Positions 24,886-37,433 are shown, counted from the first letter of the stretch. The stretch is DNA of 64,000 bases from Isoetes taiwanensis (GCA_021234155.1 JAJEKV010000046.1:1852298-1916297); one strand, 5' to 3'. Translations and numbers: made by a program. Notes: generated from the sequence alone by a model not told the origin.

Positions 24886-25259
24886 TTCAATTAACATTGT
24901 TATATTCATAATTCATTTTAAAAGCTTTTCTTTAAGAAATAAGCTTGAAGCAAATGGCATTAGAAATATCAATTATATTTGTCATGCCAATCATAATGCA
25001 CCATCAAAAATAGAATTAGCTACTCTATTATTGGTTATCTATGATTGGAGGAAATTAAGGGATAAAATGATGCTAATCTTAGTCTAGTGTATTATAGGAG
25101 CCAGAACCACACACTGGATAGTAGGATGATGCCATAATATCATATCACGACAACCACAACAACCAAATCACCTACTAACTCACATAACGCAGAAAAACCT
25201 TTGATCTCAACCATTGGTTGCAGAGAAATTCTTAATCTCATCCGTTCAATTAGCATATC

Positions 25260-25405
25260 TCTATAATATTCAATCAATCGACCCCTCCAAGGGTTTGCCC
25301 TTCGGGCAATCCAAAAACACATCATGCCTATTACTATCCAGGATTAAAAGACCCCCGCCCCGAAGGCTTTTCGAGGGAAAAACCTTAGCAGTAATAAGCT
25401 CGTCG
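25260..25405 (-). mobile_element. LINE-family 3' tail fragment with hairpin
   Basis: On the minus strand it reads GGTTTTTCCCTCGAAAAGCC, then GGGGTCTTTTAATCCTGG, like the LINE 3' end. A GGGTTTGCCC TTC GGGCAAT hairpin adjoins it at about 25290-25312. Confidence 0.5.
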
Positions 25406-27832
25406 ATAAATTGTACAGATGTACATGTCAGTGTAGCGAGGGACACAATTGAGCTAGCATGTCTAACACCTCGTGGCTATATGATCTAGTGTCATTATTG
25501 AAGGTGTATGCAATATCACATATAGTGGCTGGTTAGGTGTAACCAACCCGATATATCATGCCCGGATTGGTGCAAAGGAAACTAGGATATCATGTTCTTG
25601 TATTGGATCACTCGCCCAAGCATAAACATTGCCTTCAACGTTGGCAACACCATATGGCTTCCTTTTTAAGGCAATTGACTTCAATTCCATTTAGTGCAAA
25701 TGAATTAAGCAAACAACAAGTAAAGCACGATGTGTTAAGATAAACTTTAAACATCCATAGCGGCAAGATGCTTGACCGATGACCAGTCTTATCCGATGGA
25801 ATTCTACCAACGTATAGTCTGATGACCCATTCATCAACAATAAGAGGTCAGTCTTATCCGAGGGAATAATCTCCAACGTAGAGCAAGATCTGCTCAACGA
25901 GAAATCTCCTTTGCCTGACAAAATTAATTGCCACGATGACCATTCGTCAACAATAAGGTTCTCCCTTTATTCAGTAAAACTTTCAAACTTAAAATTTAAA
26001 CAAATAAAAAATTTCAAGCATACCTTTTTGTAAAAAATACTTCATATCATACCAATATATCTTTATCATTTTGGTTTCTCGCTTAACACAATCCTCAATA
26101 CTCATATGGGCTAAATTTTTTTATCAAAAGGTCCAGCACACTTTTTACTCACAAATATCTTCAACAACTCCCAGTTGGTAGCATTGACAGACCTTGTTTT
26201 CTTGCTCTTCTCAGGTCCATATGCCTGCCTCAATTCTAAGGAGATGTGCTATTTAGCAAATGGATGAAATCGTTCTATGCCTCTTTATGGTAAAGATGAT
26301 AAAAGGTATCATCATGGACCCTGGCAAGTTTGGGGTTGATTTTTGTAGTGTGATGTCTTATCAGCTCTAACGCACTAGAATTCCAAATCTTATTGTGTAC
26401 GAATACTGTTTCAAGCGATTGTGATCCTCATTGTTATGCACATGTCCGCACCAATGTTCCTGCACATTCTATCTGAAGAACCAAAGTGAACACCCTTCGC
26501 GGGCTCCAACACTAGTGTTGATAACTCGCTTGATGATGGCATTCAAGCTGAGTTTATTTCATAGAGTCTGTATATTGTATTTGAGAGACTCACACTATAA
26601 GAAGACGACAGTTCGCCATCAGAGAAATTGTCAGAATGGATTTGTCCATTGTAGCCCTAATGATTATACTAACTAATAGTCTGACGATATTTCTGACGAT
26701 TATGTGTCAGAGAACTCGTCACAATTTTTGTCAAAATATACGTCAGACTATTCGCCATAGTAATTGCCATGACAATATATGTCTAATCATAGAAAATCAT
26801 CACATCATATTCGACTCACATTTTTAGTCACAAAACAAACCATTTACTATTGTAGTAATGGATGAGATGTTGCCCTAAACCTAATGCTTTGTGGTAGCGG
26901 CAAGAAGAGAACGGATGAAGATCAATCTGTAGAGGTGTGGCAAGGAAGCAATTTGACCCCTCTGGAAAGAATGCCATAGAAATCAATCATGAAGCAAGTG
27001 CCATGTGAGTTCTTCAAGCAATTCCTAAAAGCTTTTTGCATTTGATTAAGTTTGTTCCGAAACATGAAAAATGCAGGCATTTAGTCATATGAAGTTATGA
27101 ATAGTATTTAAGATGGGGAAAGCAACAGGTGGCAAGTTCATAGGCAACGAAGTCACGAACATTTCTTCTCGCCATCACCGATAGGTACATCTAGGATATT
27201 TGGTGGATAAATAAATCTGCATATTGCATTATTGTATAGAAACTGTTATTGCCATAATTCATGCCTAGTATAGCATCAACTTCCTTGCTATGAAAATTTT
27301 CTTACATATTGCACTTGTAGCTCATTCGCAGGGGAGAATACAAACCTTTTAAGGTTTTCTTTTGTTAGGATTTAGATTTCCTTTCAGCTATGTTGGTCAT
27401 CAGGGGGGATGTTAGACACTTACTATATCACCTTGTTGTGATTACTCACTGTTGTGCTGACATGACATCTTACTATAAATGTCATAGTCACCTTAGCGTA
27501 GTTTACTGCTGCTTTGAGCATTTTTAGATATTGAGATCGCTCAAGCTTCATTCATCTGTTGTCTCCGTGGACGATAAAAATGCATTCAATTCACTTCTAT
27601 TCCTTTAATACATTGGGTCTCAAGGGCATTTGAGAAATTAACAGGAAACTTAAGGGCATTTGTGGAATTAACATAAACATTAAAGGCATTTGAGCAATTT
27701 GAAAAAATACAGAATATTTTGTATGTTGACCAAGGCATTTCAAGAAATTATCAAAACTCAAGGGTATATTGTGAAATTCGTGAAGATAAGAATATTCTAT
27801 AGTTTGTCCATAGTTTTTAGCACGTTTGCACA
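25406..27832. other. Unassigned stretch
   Basis: No supportable gene. AT-rich DNA with scattered short frames and no recognised motif. Confidence 0.5.
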
Positions 27833-27995
27833 AACGCAAGTTGACACTTTGAAACAATTCTAAAGTGTCCACGTTGCTCTGCCAGGTGAGACTTTTGTGC
27901 AAGGTGGCTGCTGTTTCCGTCGTTTGATTTCATCTACGGCTTCAGAAATTCATGGAAATTCCAAGTCAGAGGCAGTTATGGGTGCGCCGGGATAT
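27833..27995 (+). repeat. Dispersed duplicate, copy 1
   Basis: It aligns, with substitutions, to 35997-36150. Shared blocks include TTTGATTTCATCTACGG and AGTGTCCAC followed by a TTTTGTGCAAG block. Its status as a duplicated promoter/5' exon or a transposon piece is unknown. Confidence 0.65.
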
Positions 27996-29690
27996 CTTGC
28001 GGAAGTGCTCCTTCTTTGCCTCAGTTTTCTTCTGAGTTTGCTTCTGCTGAATTTTTCTTACGTCGCCTTTAGGATCAGGCGTGATGCAGGCTTGGCGGGA
28101 GTGGTGCGGTGGCGTGCTTTGGAGTTTTCCTTTTGATTTGGCCTCTTTGCTAATTTTCCTTTCTCCGTTGGCAACATTTGGCGGTCTGTGCACATTTTCT
28201 GTGGTTTCTTACGCCTTATTCATTCCATTGCCATCCCACCCTCGTTGCCTTGTGTTTAGGAGGTATAGACCTTGGTACATATCTTTGTTGCATGCAAACC
28301 CATCTCGTCCGACTCCATCGAGGTTGCTAGAGTTACGGCTTAAAGCGACACATTATTGCGGCGGGAGGTTTCTTTCTTCAAGCTCGGGCTTGGGCCTTAG
28401 CTCGGAGAATGTTCATGCAAGAATCGTGACATTCTCAAATGACAAGGTAAGATTTTGAAATCTCTTGGCATTCATGTTTATCTTCAAATCTGCGGTTTGA
28501 ATCCGGAAATTTTGCATTTATTTGTATCTCTCGGTGGGAAGTGAACTTTTGCTCACGTGGCTAGCTCGCCTTGCAATTTTGTATGACCTTGTTTTGCCCT
28601 ACATTTTTGCAATGGGCGTAATAGATTCAGCTCTATGACTTAATAATAAGATTCTACCCATTGTAAGTGAAAGCTGTGAGAATCTAGTTTCATATTCTTA
28701 CTTTGCGGTTTAGAAAATTTTGATCTTTTGTTATTAGATTTGCAAGGAACACACAAGATGGCATGCATATATCTAAGCACATATCTAAGCTATACTTGCA
28801 TATTTGTTTGATTTCGTATATGGATGGCGAGATTGCATCACTTTTGAAGTCCCAGTCGTGGAAGAAGTTTGGAAGGTTAACTCTCTCTCCTTCGTTCATA
28901 CAATGGGTGCACCCCTCGCCTATTTACAAATAGGTTTTATATGTTCAAAATGCTAGTTTCAATTTCAATTATGCATGTCGACATGCACACATGTGGTGAG
29001 TGCTGCGCTTATGTGGTAGAACAATTTGATTGAGCTTTGTTCGCAAATAATGCTAAACACAACCATGGGCGGTTTGTAATGAACAAATGATGTGAAGGAG
29101 ATCAAGTTGTGTCCCATTTTTGAAATAATTGCGTTTAATCTTCAAGAATATAAAAAATTAAAGAAATTTAACTTCACGCCAAATCAATTCTTTATGCATT
29201 GCAAAGTGCCACATGGAACCTCTGTCTAGTTGAAACTGAATTCTTATGATTGACCTAGCTGTATATTTGCATAATTTCTTTTCAACTCTTCGGCCATTGA
29301 ACTTGTTGCTTTATGCAGGCACATTTGACCGAGAGCATCCATTAAGTGAAAGTTCTATGTTGTTGAGGAAGAGTGGTCTTAAAAATGCCATTGGACGACC
29401 ATGTCTTTTCTATGTATGATGGGAGTTAAAGCAACTATTTGTGTTTCAGTTTACTATTCAGGTATGACCTTTTTCGCATAATGCTAGTTATAAATCCACG
29501 AAATGTTAATGCTCTATTTCATTTTGTTATTTTCCTAGGTTGTCTAGAGCTATTGTTATGCTTTTCTCTTCTCTTTGTGATGTAGGCTTTAGGAAATTTG
29601 TTGCCTCGGTTGAAGGTGTCCCCTTGATACTAATTGGGAACTGTGACCATGAGAAAAAAGAATATGCACTTCCACCATCTGTTCACTTGG
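27927..29690 (+). CDS. Possible multi-exon gene of unknown function
   Basis: An ATG at 27978 opens a frame with a hydrophobic segment, VLLLCLSFLLSLLLLNFSYV, a plausible signal anchor. It meets a stop at 28136, and a second frame (28081-28458) continues with another hydrophobic run, so a frameshift is possible. Further down, two small exons join in phase: KATICVSVYYS (ending at a GTATGA donor at about 29461) and GFRKFVASVEGVPLILIGNC (from a TGTAG acceptor at about 29586 to a GTGAGA donor at about 29690). I do not recognise the product, and the exon chain between the two blocks is not established. Confidence 0.3.
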
Positions 29691-31126
29691 TGAGAATTCT
29701 CATCGTCTAAAAACGATTGGTTCTTTTTCCGCATTTGGTTTAATGGTTCGTATTCTTTGGGCTTCTATGATGCCATTGATGTTGATTTGCTTTGATGCGG
29801 TTTATTGAGTACTCGATAATGAGCATACCCTTTTTCTTTAGTACTTTGTTTATTGCATTGTATATACAAGAAATATATTCATTCTCAATTAAAGCAGTTA
29901 TCATTGGTGGCAAATAGTGCTTATGTTCTGTTTGCTACGAGAAGTCGATGACATGCCCGATAGCCGGTGTGGGCCATTACTTTTCTGGATGATATTCTAA
30001 GTCTCAAAACTTAGTGAAATGGGACATGCTCTTACTGGTTCGTTTTCTTTATGGCGTGATAACCCTTAAGATATATATAAATGCGGTGGGAAGGTCAAAA
30101 GTGGAACTCGAGCTCGAGAAGGATGTTGTCGGAAGATTGATTGAACTCTGGGGCATGCCTTTGAAAAGGTTAGGTGCATTTTAAGGCAAGTGGGTGAAGA
30201 TGCGGTGTACCGGTATGTGCACCCATGAAGTAATAAACTCAATGTCTTTGTTATTTGATATGACATTTTGGGATATGCTTCCTGCAGATTATTGGATCGA
30301 CTATGGACTGAATGGAGTGATATTTGGCCGGCATTCCCGGAAATTGGAGGTTTTGATCTTTGTCTTTGCCATTACTATTGGGTCCATGGCTCGCGGCTTG
30401 TGGAGAAAGAGTGGAGTCCCGAGAGGTGTGTTGGCTCTTCTGTAGAGAAGACCCACAAGGGGTGAGGGAAGAAGCCGATGATCCCGTGGGAATTTGCTCT
30501 AATCTAAATTTTCTCTTTAATATAGCATTAGTTGTGAATTTGCGGGCAAAGTTCAAGATTATCTAGCCTAACGACTTTCGGTGATTTTATAAGCGTTTAT
30601 TATTCGTTATTTGATTCTTTTTCCATTTCATACCACACATGCCAAATGCCTTCTTGTGAAAGTGGCCATGCAATGTAAAGTTGGTGGGGAAGGACCCGCA
30701 AACAATGTTGGTGGGGGCCGAGGACCCATCAGGTGTGTTGTAAAGTGTCACATGTCAGATGGGACCATTTGCCTTAATGCCGTTAAAATCTCTTCTTCTT
30801 CTTCTTCTTCTTCTTCTTCTTCTTCCATTTATTATTTGATTTCTAAATAATCCCTGTTGTACCATGCAATGTCATGTGAAAAAAAAAAAGCCATCCAAGA
30901 GCATAAAGTTTGTAGAATATGGAGAACCCAAGACTTTGACACGTTTAAGAGCTTGGCTATACTATGGAACCAATTCGATAAGCCAACTATTGGGGCCATT
31001 AAACGCACTTTAATTGGGACTATAATAAAAAAGGTTGGGAGCTCTCTAATTCTGGCTTTCATGTAGAAGATGGAGAATATCGCACTCAAAAGTATCAGCT
31101 GACAAATCATGCTGGCATTCCAGCAA
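29691..31126. other. Unassigned stretch with a TCT microsatellite
   Basis: Contains a (TCT)n run at about 30789-30826 and an exon-like frame from about 30284 (LLDRLWTEWSDIWPAFPEIG) after a CTGCAG acceptor. No family was recognised. Confidence 0.35.
30789..30826. repeat. (TCT)n microsatellite
   Basis: About twelve TCT units in a row. Confidence 0.95.
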
Positions 31127-31131
31127 TAGAT

Positions 31132-31453
31132 TGTCGAGATATATGATATCAAGATCACCATCTTGCTGCTAGACGTGATGTCACAAAGAGCCTTGCGACA
31201 CTTTCAACACATAGGTGTTTGACTAAGCACCTTATCGATCGAGCACACCGACCTAACTAAGCAATTTATTATTAGTGGGCGGTGGTTGAACGGCTAATAC
31301 TATTCTCAGTATCACCGTTTTGTCTATATCATTGTACTTCATGTATCTCATACAACATTGAATACAATTTCAATTTGCCTTTGTTTTGGGAGCTTGCACT
31401 CTCGAATATTGGTGTGCATCCCCTTCTCTCCCTTTCTTGGTGCAACCTTGACA
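31132..31453 (+). repeat. 5' LTR of the compact element
   Basis: A 322-bp LTR. The first 170 bases differ from the 3' LTR by several small indels (for example where the 3' copy has CCGCGAAAGCGGCGG), while the second half is almost identical. Confidence 0.93.
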
Positions 31454-31465
31454 TGGTATCAGAGC
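31454..31465 (+). other. Primer-binding site
   Basis: TGGTATCAGAGC, complementary to initiator tRNA-Met, directly after the LTR CA end. Confidence 0.93.
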
Positions 31466-31503
31466 ACTAGGTGTGCTGAGATTGATTCGAGATCAACACA
31501 TCA

Positions 31504-31925
31504 ATGGAGAAGGATGCAAGCTACAACCAGATTACCTTCCCTGGCGGTCATGCGATTCAAATCTTTGGCAAGACGGGGATTCCAACAATGGAAAAGCGGA
31601 ATGATCTTCATTCTCAAGAATGAAGAAGTTTGGGAATTGTCAATGGCCAAGAACACTTGGGATGCCAAGAATATTGCTGATTTGCATGCTTGGCAGCGGC
31701 GGATGACAAGGCAATGGCATATATCGGGCTTTCCTTAGCTGACTCTATCCTTGATGAGTTCCAGCAAGAGAATAGCCATGATTTGTGGCATGCTCTCATT
31801 GAGAAGCATGACCAAAGACCCATATGATTGGGCATTTGCATCTTTGAAGCGCCGAATATCTTATTTGGAAAGAGATCGAGAGTCTTGACCAAGATCGAGA
31901 TGAAGCACGCCTTCAATGATTGAAG
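31504..31925 (+). pseudogene. copia-like gag remnant
   Basis: The ATG at 31504 opens MEKDASYNQITFPGGHAIQI but stops after 38 codons. Other frames carry the rest of a copia gag N-terminus: FQQWKSGMIFILKNEEVWEL, then LADSILDEFQQENSHDLWHA and LIEKHDQR. Shifts between frames show it is broken. Confidence 0.75.
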
Positions 31926-32118
31926 CTTTTGGAGAAGAGCATCGATCTCACAATCGATGCAACTATTTTTCTTCCTCGGTCACTACCTAATGCATTTTGA
32001 TTCTTTGTGCGGCGGCTTCATGCAAGACAAAGATATGGGCTTCTATCAAGCAATCACTTCTATTAAGGAGGAGATCACGATGAGGCAAGATCGGTAAAGA
32101 TGATCATGCCACTCTCTT

Positions 32119-33069
32119 TTGCAGCAGGGAGCATCAAAGACTCAATCTACCATGAATAGGGATGAGCACGATGAGCAGGAGAAGTACATTGGCGTGATTA
32201 TCTCTTCTGTTAAGCATGAAGTAGTGGATTTAGATCCATATACTTTACGGATATCGAGACGATGCAAGGTAGCACCCAATAAATGGATGCCAATTTCTGA
32301 TATTCTAGCACCTTCCAAGCAAGGATTAATAGATACCTCAGCCATTGAGCTAGGACATCTTGATGTGGCCTTCGTCTCCCTATTTTCAGGCAACGTGGGA
32401 ACACTTTATCAAGTGGCATTCATTTCTGATACTTTGGTGGCATTTATGCAAGGGCCTTTTCGAGGTTCTAACACCGATCAGCTGAGTTTTTCTGTTAGGA
32501 GGAAACATCTAGCACTTACCGGCACTTCCAACACTTCCGGCACTGCGGTACAAAGACACCCACGTTTTACGATCACGCAAGCAGATCTTGACACATCCGA
32601 TCTAGGAGGAGATCTTGACCCATCTGATCCAGGAGATGATTTTAATCATCCTGATCAAGGAGGAGTTGAATATGCATCATATATGATCATGCTTTCAAAG
32701 CAAGGAGGAGCAGTTGACTCTTTACTTCTAGCAACACTTGATCAAGGTCAAGCGAAGGTACTAAGGTTTGATTTTCATGAAGAATTTCAACCTAGCATTG
32801 TTGGAGTGGCTGCATTTGTGGTTATTGAATCCACAAGCTTTAATGGAGTAATCATCTTTGATACTTCTATTGCCTATATCGAGGATATGAATGGAAACAA
32901 TTTCCATCCTCCTCTTGGCAAAACAATTATAGATATCAAAGACAAACTTTATCGACTTATTGTTCCTGATACAGTGGTTGATCAGCAGGTCTATTTACCT
33001 ATCAGAGAGAATAGAGCTGATCTCTTCATGCAAACTTGGTTTTTGAGCCTTCGGATGATGATCGATTAA
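32119..33069 (+). CDS. 316-aa protein of unknown function inside the LTR element
   Basis: An intact ORF with no in-frame stop for 951 bases in an otherwise frameshifted neighbourhood. The N-terminal third has EKYIGVIISSVKHEVVDLDP and HLDVAFVSLFSGNVGTLYQV. The middle has a repeated acidic linker (LGGDLDPSDPGDDFNHPDQG). The C-terminal third is beta-rich in appearance (VAAFVVIESTSFNGVIIFDT). There is no RT, integrase, protease, zinc knuckle or membrane segment. It could be a captured host gene, a gag-derived extension or an element-specific protein; I do not recognise it. The first ATG at 32119 is inferred, and later in-frame ATGs are possible. Confidence 0.6.
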   Translation: MQQGASKTQSTMNRDEHDEQEKYIGVIISSVKHEVVDLDPYTLRISRRCKVAPNKWMPISDILAPSKQGLIDTSAIELGHLDVAFVSLFSGNVGTLYQVAFISDTLVAFMQGPFRGSNTDQLSFSVRRKHLALTGTSNTSGTAVQRHPRFTITQADLDTSDLGGDLDPSDPGDDFNHPDQGGVEYASYMIMLSKQGGAVDSLLLATLDQGQAKVLRFDFHEEFQPSIVGVAAFVVIESTSFNGVIIFDTSIAYIEDMNGNNFHPPLGKTIIDIKDKLYRLIVPDTVVDQQVYLPIRENRADLFMQTWFLSLRMMID

Positions 33070-33154
33070 GCTGACGGTCTTGACCAAGATTCGGATCTTA
33101 TATCCGGGAGGAGGAGGCTGAGCATGGAGATGGCGATCTCTCATCAAGGAGGAG

Positions 33155-33474
33155 TGTCGAGATATATGATATCAAGATCACCATCTTCTTTGCTAGGCGT
33201 GATGTCCGCGAAAGCGGCGGCACTCGACACATAGGTCTTGACTAAGCACCTTATCGACGAGCACCGACCTAACTAAGTAGCGGCCAGCATTATTGGTGGG
33301 CGGTGGTTGAATAGCTAATACTATTCTTAGTATCACCGTTTTGTCTATATCATTGTACTTCATGTATCTCATACAACATTGAATACAATTTCAATTTGCC
33401 TTTTGTTTTGGGAGCTTGGCTCTCGAATATTGGTGTGCATCCCCTTCTCTCCCTTTCTTGGTGCAACCTTGACA
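33155..33474 (+). repeat. 3' LTR of the compact element
   Basis: A 320-bp LTR following the polypurine tract. The TAGAT duplication follows at 33475-33479. Confidence 0.93.
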
Positions 33475-33479
33475 TAGAT

Positions 33480-35996
33480 GGCGTCATATATTGGACCTTT
33501 GAGCATGAAGCTTTTGTTTTTGCCTTTGTATCGTTTGCTCGCGTCGTTATTCCCCGGAATGAGTTGGATCAATGCGTTTGAAGGTTGCGGTTGATATATG
33601 TTGTTATTAGTTGGTACAACATTGGAGAAGGTGCTTTAAGCGGTGAAGCCAAAATGTCCTTTTTCGTTATCCCTTTTTAATGTAAATAAAGGTAAGAAGG
33701 AATCTGGAAATGTTAATAACATGTTGATTGTAGTTGCAAAGGTCGGAAATTTGTGAGCACGGAACTTGAATAGTGTTAATAAACCTCGGATGCAACTTTG
33801 CGACAAGGTGGTCTTCAATTATACCCTTTATTGAAGACTAACATCTACTCCCACTTGATCATAGGAGCTTTTATTCTTCGCAGAAACTTAATAATTTCTT
33901 TTACTACTTTGTAAGGGGTATAGACTCTCTCACGTGTTCGAGAGATATCGCTCTAGAGGATCCGAAGTTTGAATGGCCATGGGCTGGAGCCGAACTGGTA
34001 GAAGATTCTCGAGAATAGGCAAAGCAGGAATCTTGGGCTGGTGAGGATACTTAGAGCGCATCATTTTCAAATGATGCTTCATCGTTATGGTTTTAGAGTT
34101 ACAAACATCTGATCTTCAAGATTTTATTTATGCCTTTAGGATGGCATTCAATTTACCGTCGTGACCTTAGCATACACAGTTCGAGCCTTAGATTAACTTA
34201 AGGTGTGGTATTTACAGTATTTCAAACTCATCCTTCCCTTGGCGTTATCTTGCGAGAATTCAAATTCATCCTAGTTGGCATTATCTCATCGAAAGTCCTA
34301 ATAAATGAAATGTTCTTGAACTTGCTTGATTTGCTAGAACAAGAGAACTCTGATCTACATAGTCAGATGCATTACACTTCAATGGCTATCCATAAATGAA
34401 ATGTTCTCAAACTTGCTTGATTTGCTGGAACAAGAGAACTCTGATCTACATAGTCAAATGCATTACACTTCAATGGCTATCCATGTCAACAATGCTTATA
34501 CATGTATTGAACTCTGATCTACATAGTCAAATGCATTACACTTCAATTGCTATCCATGTCCACAATGCTTATACATGTATTTTGGAGCTTTGCAGGTTCA
34601 ATGGGAACTTGTGTTCAATTTGACCTTTATTTTGGCCACTGGCGCATATTCTAATGTAAATTTTTGTTATTGCAGCAGCAGAATGGTTTTTACCCATCTT
34701 CTGAATCTTGACTTATCTCACATAATGCATTAGTTCGGTGTCATGCAGGAATGCTAGTGGTGTCAATGCAAGATCCTTCCGTGCTTTATCATCTTAGCAT
34801 CGATCATGTGCCCAGAGAGCCAACAAAGCCTTTCAAAAGCCCATTTCCTGGAAAGACCAAAGATGGCATGAAACCGATCAACCTCGGAGTGTTTTGAGCA
34901 GATGGGTCTCCAATTCACCAGAGGCTATTGGAGGGTCTGCAAATGAAGCTTTGTGCTTTGGGAAGAGATGACAAAACCACAAGATCTTTGTTCTGCCTAT
35001 AATGGGTGAGTGACAACTGCTATCAATGTTGATTCTGGTGTTTTTTTTCTTGGTAAATGCAGATCACAGAAGTAAAACTAAATAGAAACAAAAGCCTAGG
35101 CCAGTGGCTGCTTTAGTGTATTTTTAGCAGCTATTTGAATGGGTGCAATGACATCATGCTTATAACATATGCCATGGCATGTGGTGTCATCCTCAACTTG
35201 CTTCAGCTTTCCATCCACCATTCTGTAATTCTGCTGAAAATTAGTTCAATTCATTTTTTTCCAAGTACAAAGCTTGAAAGATCTTTTCCAGCTGTCTTTT
35301 GCAGTTTATCCATCCCGTGATCTGCTTCTTCCCATGATATTGAAAACCACGACTGTATAGGATACAAATCCCATCATCAAGAGTTGCACAATACAAGTGC
35401 ATGGTGATCTTTTGTAAAGGTACTCATCGGACATCCCACTTCATGCTTTAGATATGCAGTTCTTCTACTATAACAGATAAATTCGAATCTTGCCAATTTT
35501 TACTGTTTCAAGTTCTATTTGGAATTGTTTGCTCAAATCAACATCAAGCGCTAACGAGTTGTTTGTTTCAATCAATATAAAACACTATCTTAGTACTACC
35601 GTGAATTGTAAGAGAGGTAGACCTTCTGCAGTTACAGGTTTTCTAGTTTGAAAAAAGGAATTGAATGTTTAAACAATTATTTCTACCAATAAGGGAAAAC
35701 TACCAAAGTGTGTCTGCAATTGTGATTATTGAGCAAAAAGCGCTTATAACTTTAAATTCTACCAGAAAGTCAATAAAGATGCAATAATATAAGGAATCAT
35801 ACATCCAATGTGCTTGGTTTCACAAGAATAGGCCTTCCGTGTATTACAAAATCTTTCAATTGCCCCAAACCAAACATGCAGCAAAAAGATTTGCGTGTTG
35901 GTCATCATTTTCCCCAGCTTGCTAATGCTCTTCCTGCAATAATTGAAATTTTAGCTTAAAGGACAATTGATACTCCAATGCAAAACAAGCTTGCTT
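33480..35996. other. Unassigned stretch with tandem repeats and an exon-like block
   Basis: A block at about 34749-34890 after a TCATGCAG acceptor reads MLVVSMQDPSVLYHLSIDHV and continues REPTKPFKSPFPGKTKDG before a frame break. The family is not recognised. The rest holds no supportable gene. Confidence 0.35.
34301..34581 (+). repeat. Local tandem repeats (91-bp and about 70-bp units)
   Basis: The segment starting ATAAATGAAATGTTCT is repeated from 34392 (91-bp spacing). The block with ACTCTGATCTACATAGTCA then recurs a third time, followed by two copies of a CAATGCTTATACATGTATT end. Confidence 0.9.
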
Positions 35997-36150
35997 TTAA
36001 TGTTGACATTTTGAAGCAATTTTAGAGTGTCCACATTGCTGCCAAGTGGGAGTTTTGTGCAAGTGGAAGCTATTTTAACCGTTTGATTTCATCTACGGTA
36101 AAGAAAATACATGAAAATTCCAGCGTGTTCAGAGGCGTTGGAAGTTATGC
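35997..36150 (+). repeat. Dispersed duplicate, copy 2
   Basis: Diverged copy of 27833-27995 in the same orientation. It is followed by a different downstream sequence. Confidence 0.65.
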
Positions 36151-37189
36151 TGGCGTTAAAAGAACGAGAATTTGTATTGGCTCGTTCTTCCGCAGTGTTT
36201 CTATGTCTATTTTTGCTGCGTTTTTTTCCCTCTAGGCGTTTCCATCTCTATTTTTGCAGCTATGTCAGTCCGACAAGCCCCTTTCCCGAACTTAGATATG
36301 ATTTTCTTACGAGAATCGTGTGTTTGATTTGAATTGGGTTTTTTTGAATATGGGCGCTTTGAGTAAAGAGCGAAGACGGGCCCTTGGAATTTTATTTATC
36401 GGGGGTGGTATTGCGGTGATTGGAGGAGATCAAATCTTAGTAAAGAGCGTGGGAATTGTGTGAGCGTGCTATGCCCTAACAAAATGTGCGACTCTTATCC
36501 GAGGCGACCTAAGGTATTTAAGTTGACTTTGTTCTTGCAAGCGAGCATTATTTTAGTTATCTTGACCCATCCTCCAGAAAATTCAACCTTGTTAGATTTT
36601 TGTTAGTGGGTAGCAAGAACCCATCAATCTTATTTTAAGGGCTTTAGCTTTACTCGAAATATTTTCATAACTTGTAGGGATTTCAATTGTGATGGATTTG
36701 AGACGATCGGTGTTCTAAAGTGATGACAATGGAGGAAATGTATTTTGCATTTATAACACTTGTTTTATGATCTTTTATTGGTCAATTATCTATTTAAGAG
36801 TGAACGAAAATCATGATTTTTAGTAATGTGAAGAGGACCTGCAGTTCAAATTGTGTTTGAGGCAATTGGGCATTTTTATGAAGTTTAGTTGTTTTGAACC
36901 GCCATACATGTCATTCTCCTTGTGATTTGCTGGATTCCCAGATAGACGAGAGATTGGAAAGATTCTGAATAGTTATGATTATTATAAGGCCATGCCTGTC
37001 CATTTTTTTTCATGCCTTTCATTTCTTCGTTTACATTTGGAATTTCTGATTGGAGTAAAAAAGAACATTTGAATGGGTTTGGTGATATAGCGAGCATGGA
37101 GCTGGAGCTGTAGACATGTTGTAGAGGTAGCAAGCATTTTCACAAGGCAAATACTTCCAAGGTCATCAATTACAATCCTCTTGGGTACT
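36151..37189. other. Unassigned stretch
   Basis: No supportable gene. Ordinary AT-rich DNA upstream of the PPR relic. Confidence 0.45.
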
Positions 37190-37433
37190 AGATGTGGTTC
37201 AATTTTGAAGCACATAAGGAACGCCATAATTTCTGCATATACAGAAAATGGTTGTCAAAGCGCTTGAATTATATCTAAGGATGAAACAAGATGGAGTAGA
37301 GCCAACTAAGGTGACCTTCATCACTATTGTTGCAGCATGCGGCACTCTGGCATCTTTGAGTGAAGGTAGGCTCATTCATGCCAACTTATTCATTATGAAT
37401 TTTCAACTTGATATTCTTTGCCCAATTCTCTAA
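37190..37433 (+). pseudogene. PLS-class PPR pseudogene, 5' part
   Basis: It reads RNAIISAYTENG, then after a one-base shift VKALELYLRMKQDGVEPTKV and TFITIVAACGTLASLSEGRL with IHANL. These are L/S-type PPR motifs typical of organellar RNA-editing factors. The frame ends in NFQLDILCPIL, where a LINE begins. The continuation is at 41518. Confidence 0.85.

Larger units (their letters stand above)
31132..33474 (+). mobile_element. Compact non-autonomous copia-like LTR element with unknown ORF
   Basis: A complete 2,343-bp element. LTRs of 322 bp (31132-31453) and 320 bp (33155-33474) begin TGTCGAGATATATGATATCA and end TTGACA. The TAGAT target duplication lies at 31127-31131 and 33475-33479. A primer site (TGGTATCAGAGC) is at 31454-31465, and the polypurine tract AAGGAGGAG is at 33146-33154. 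A gag-like remnant follows the primer site, but no protease, integrase or RT is present. Instead, a 316-codon ORF of unknown family occupies the pol position. Mobilisation must depend on enzymes from another element. Confidence 0.93.

Noticed and set aside
34301-34581. CRISPR-like array
   Set aside because: The units are long, contiguous tandem duplications without unique spacers, in a plant nuclear context.
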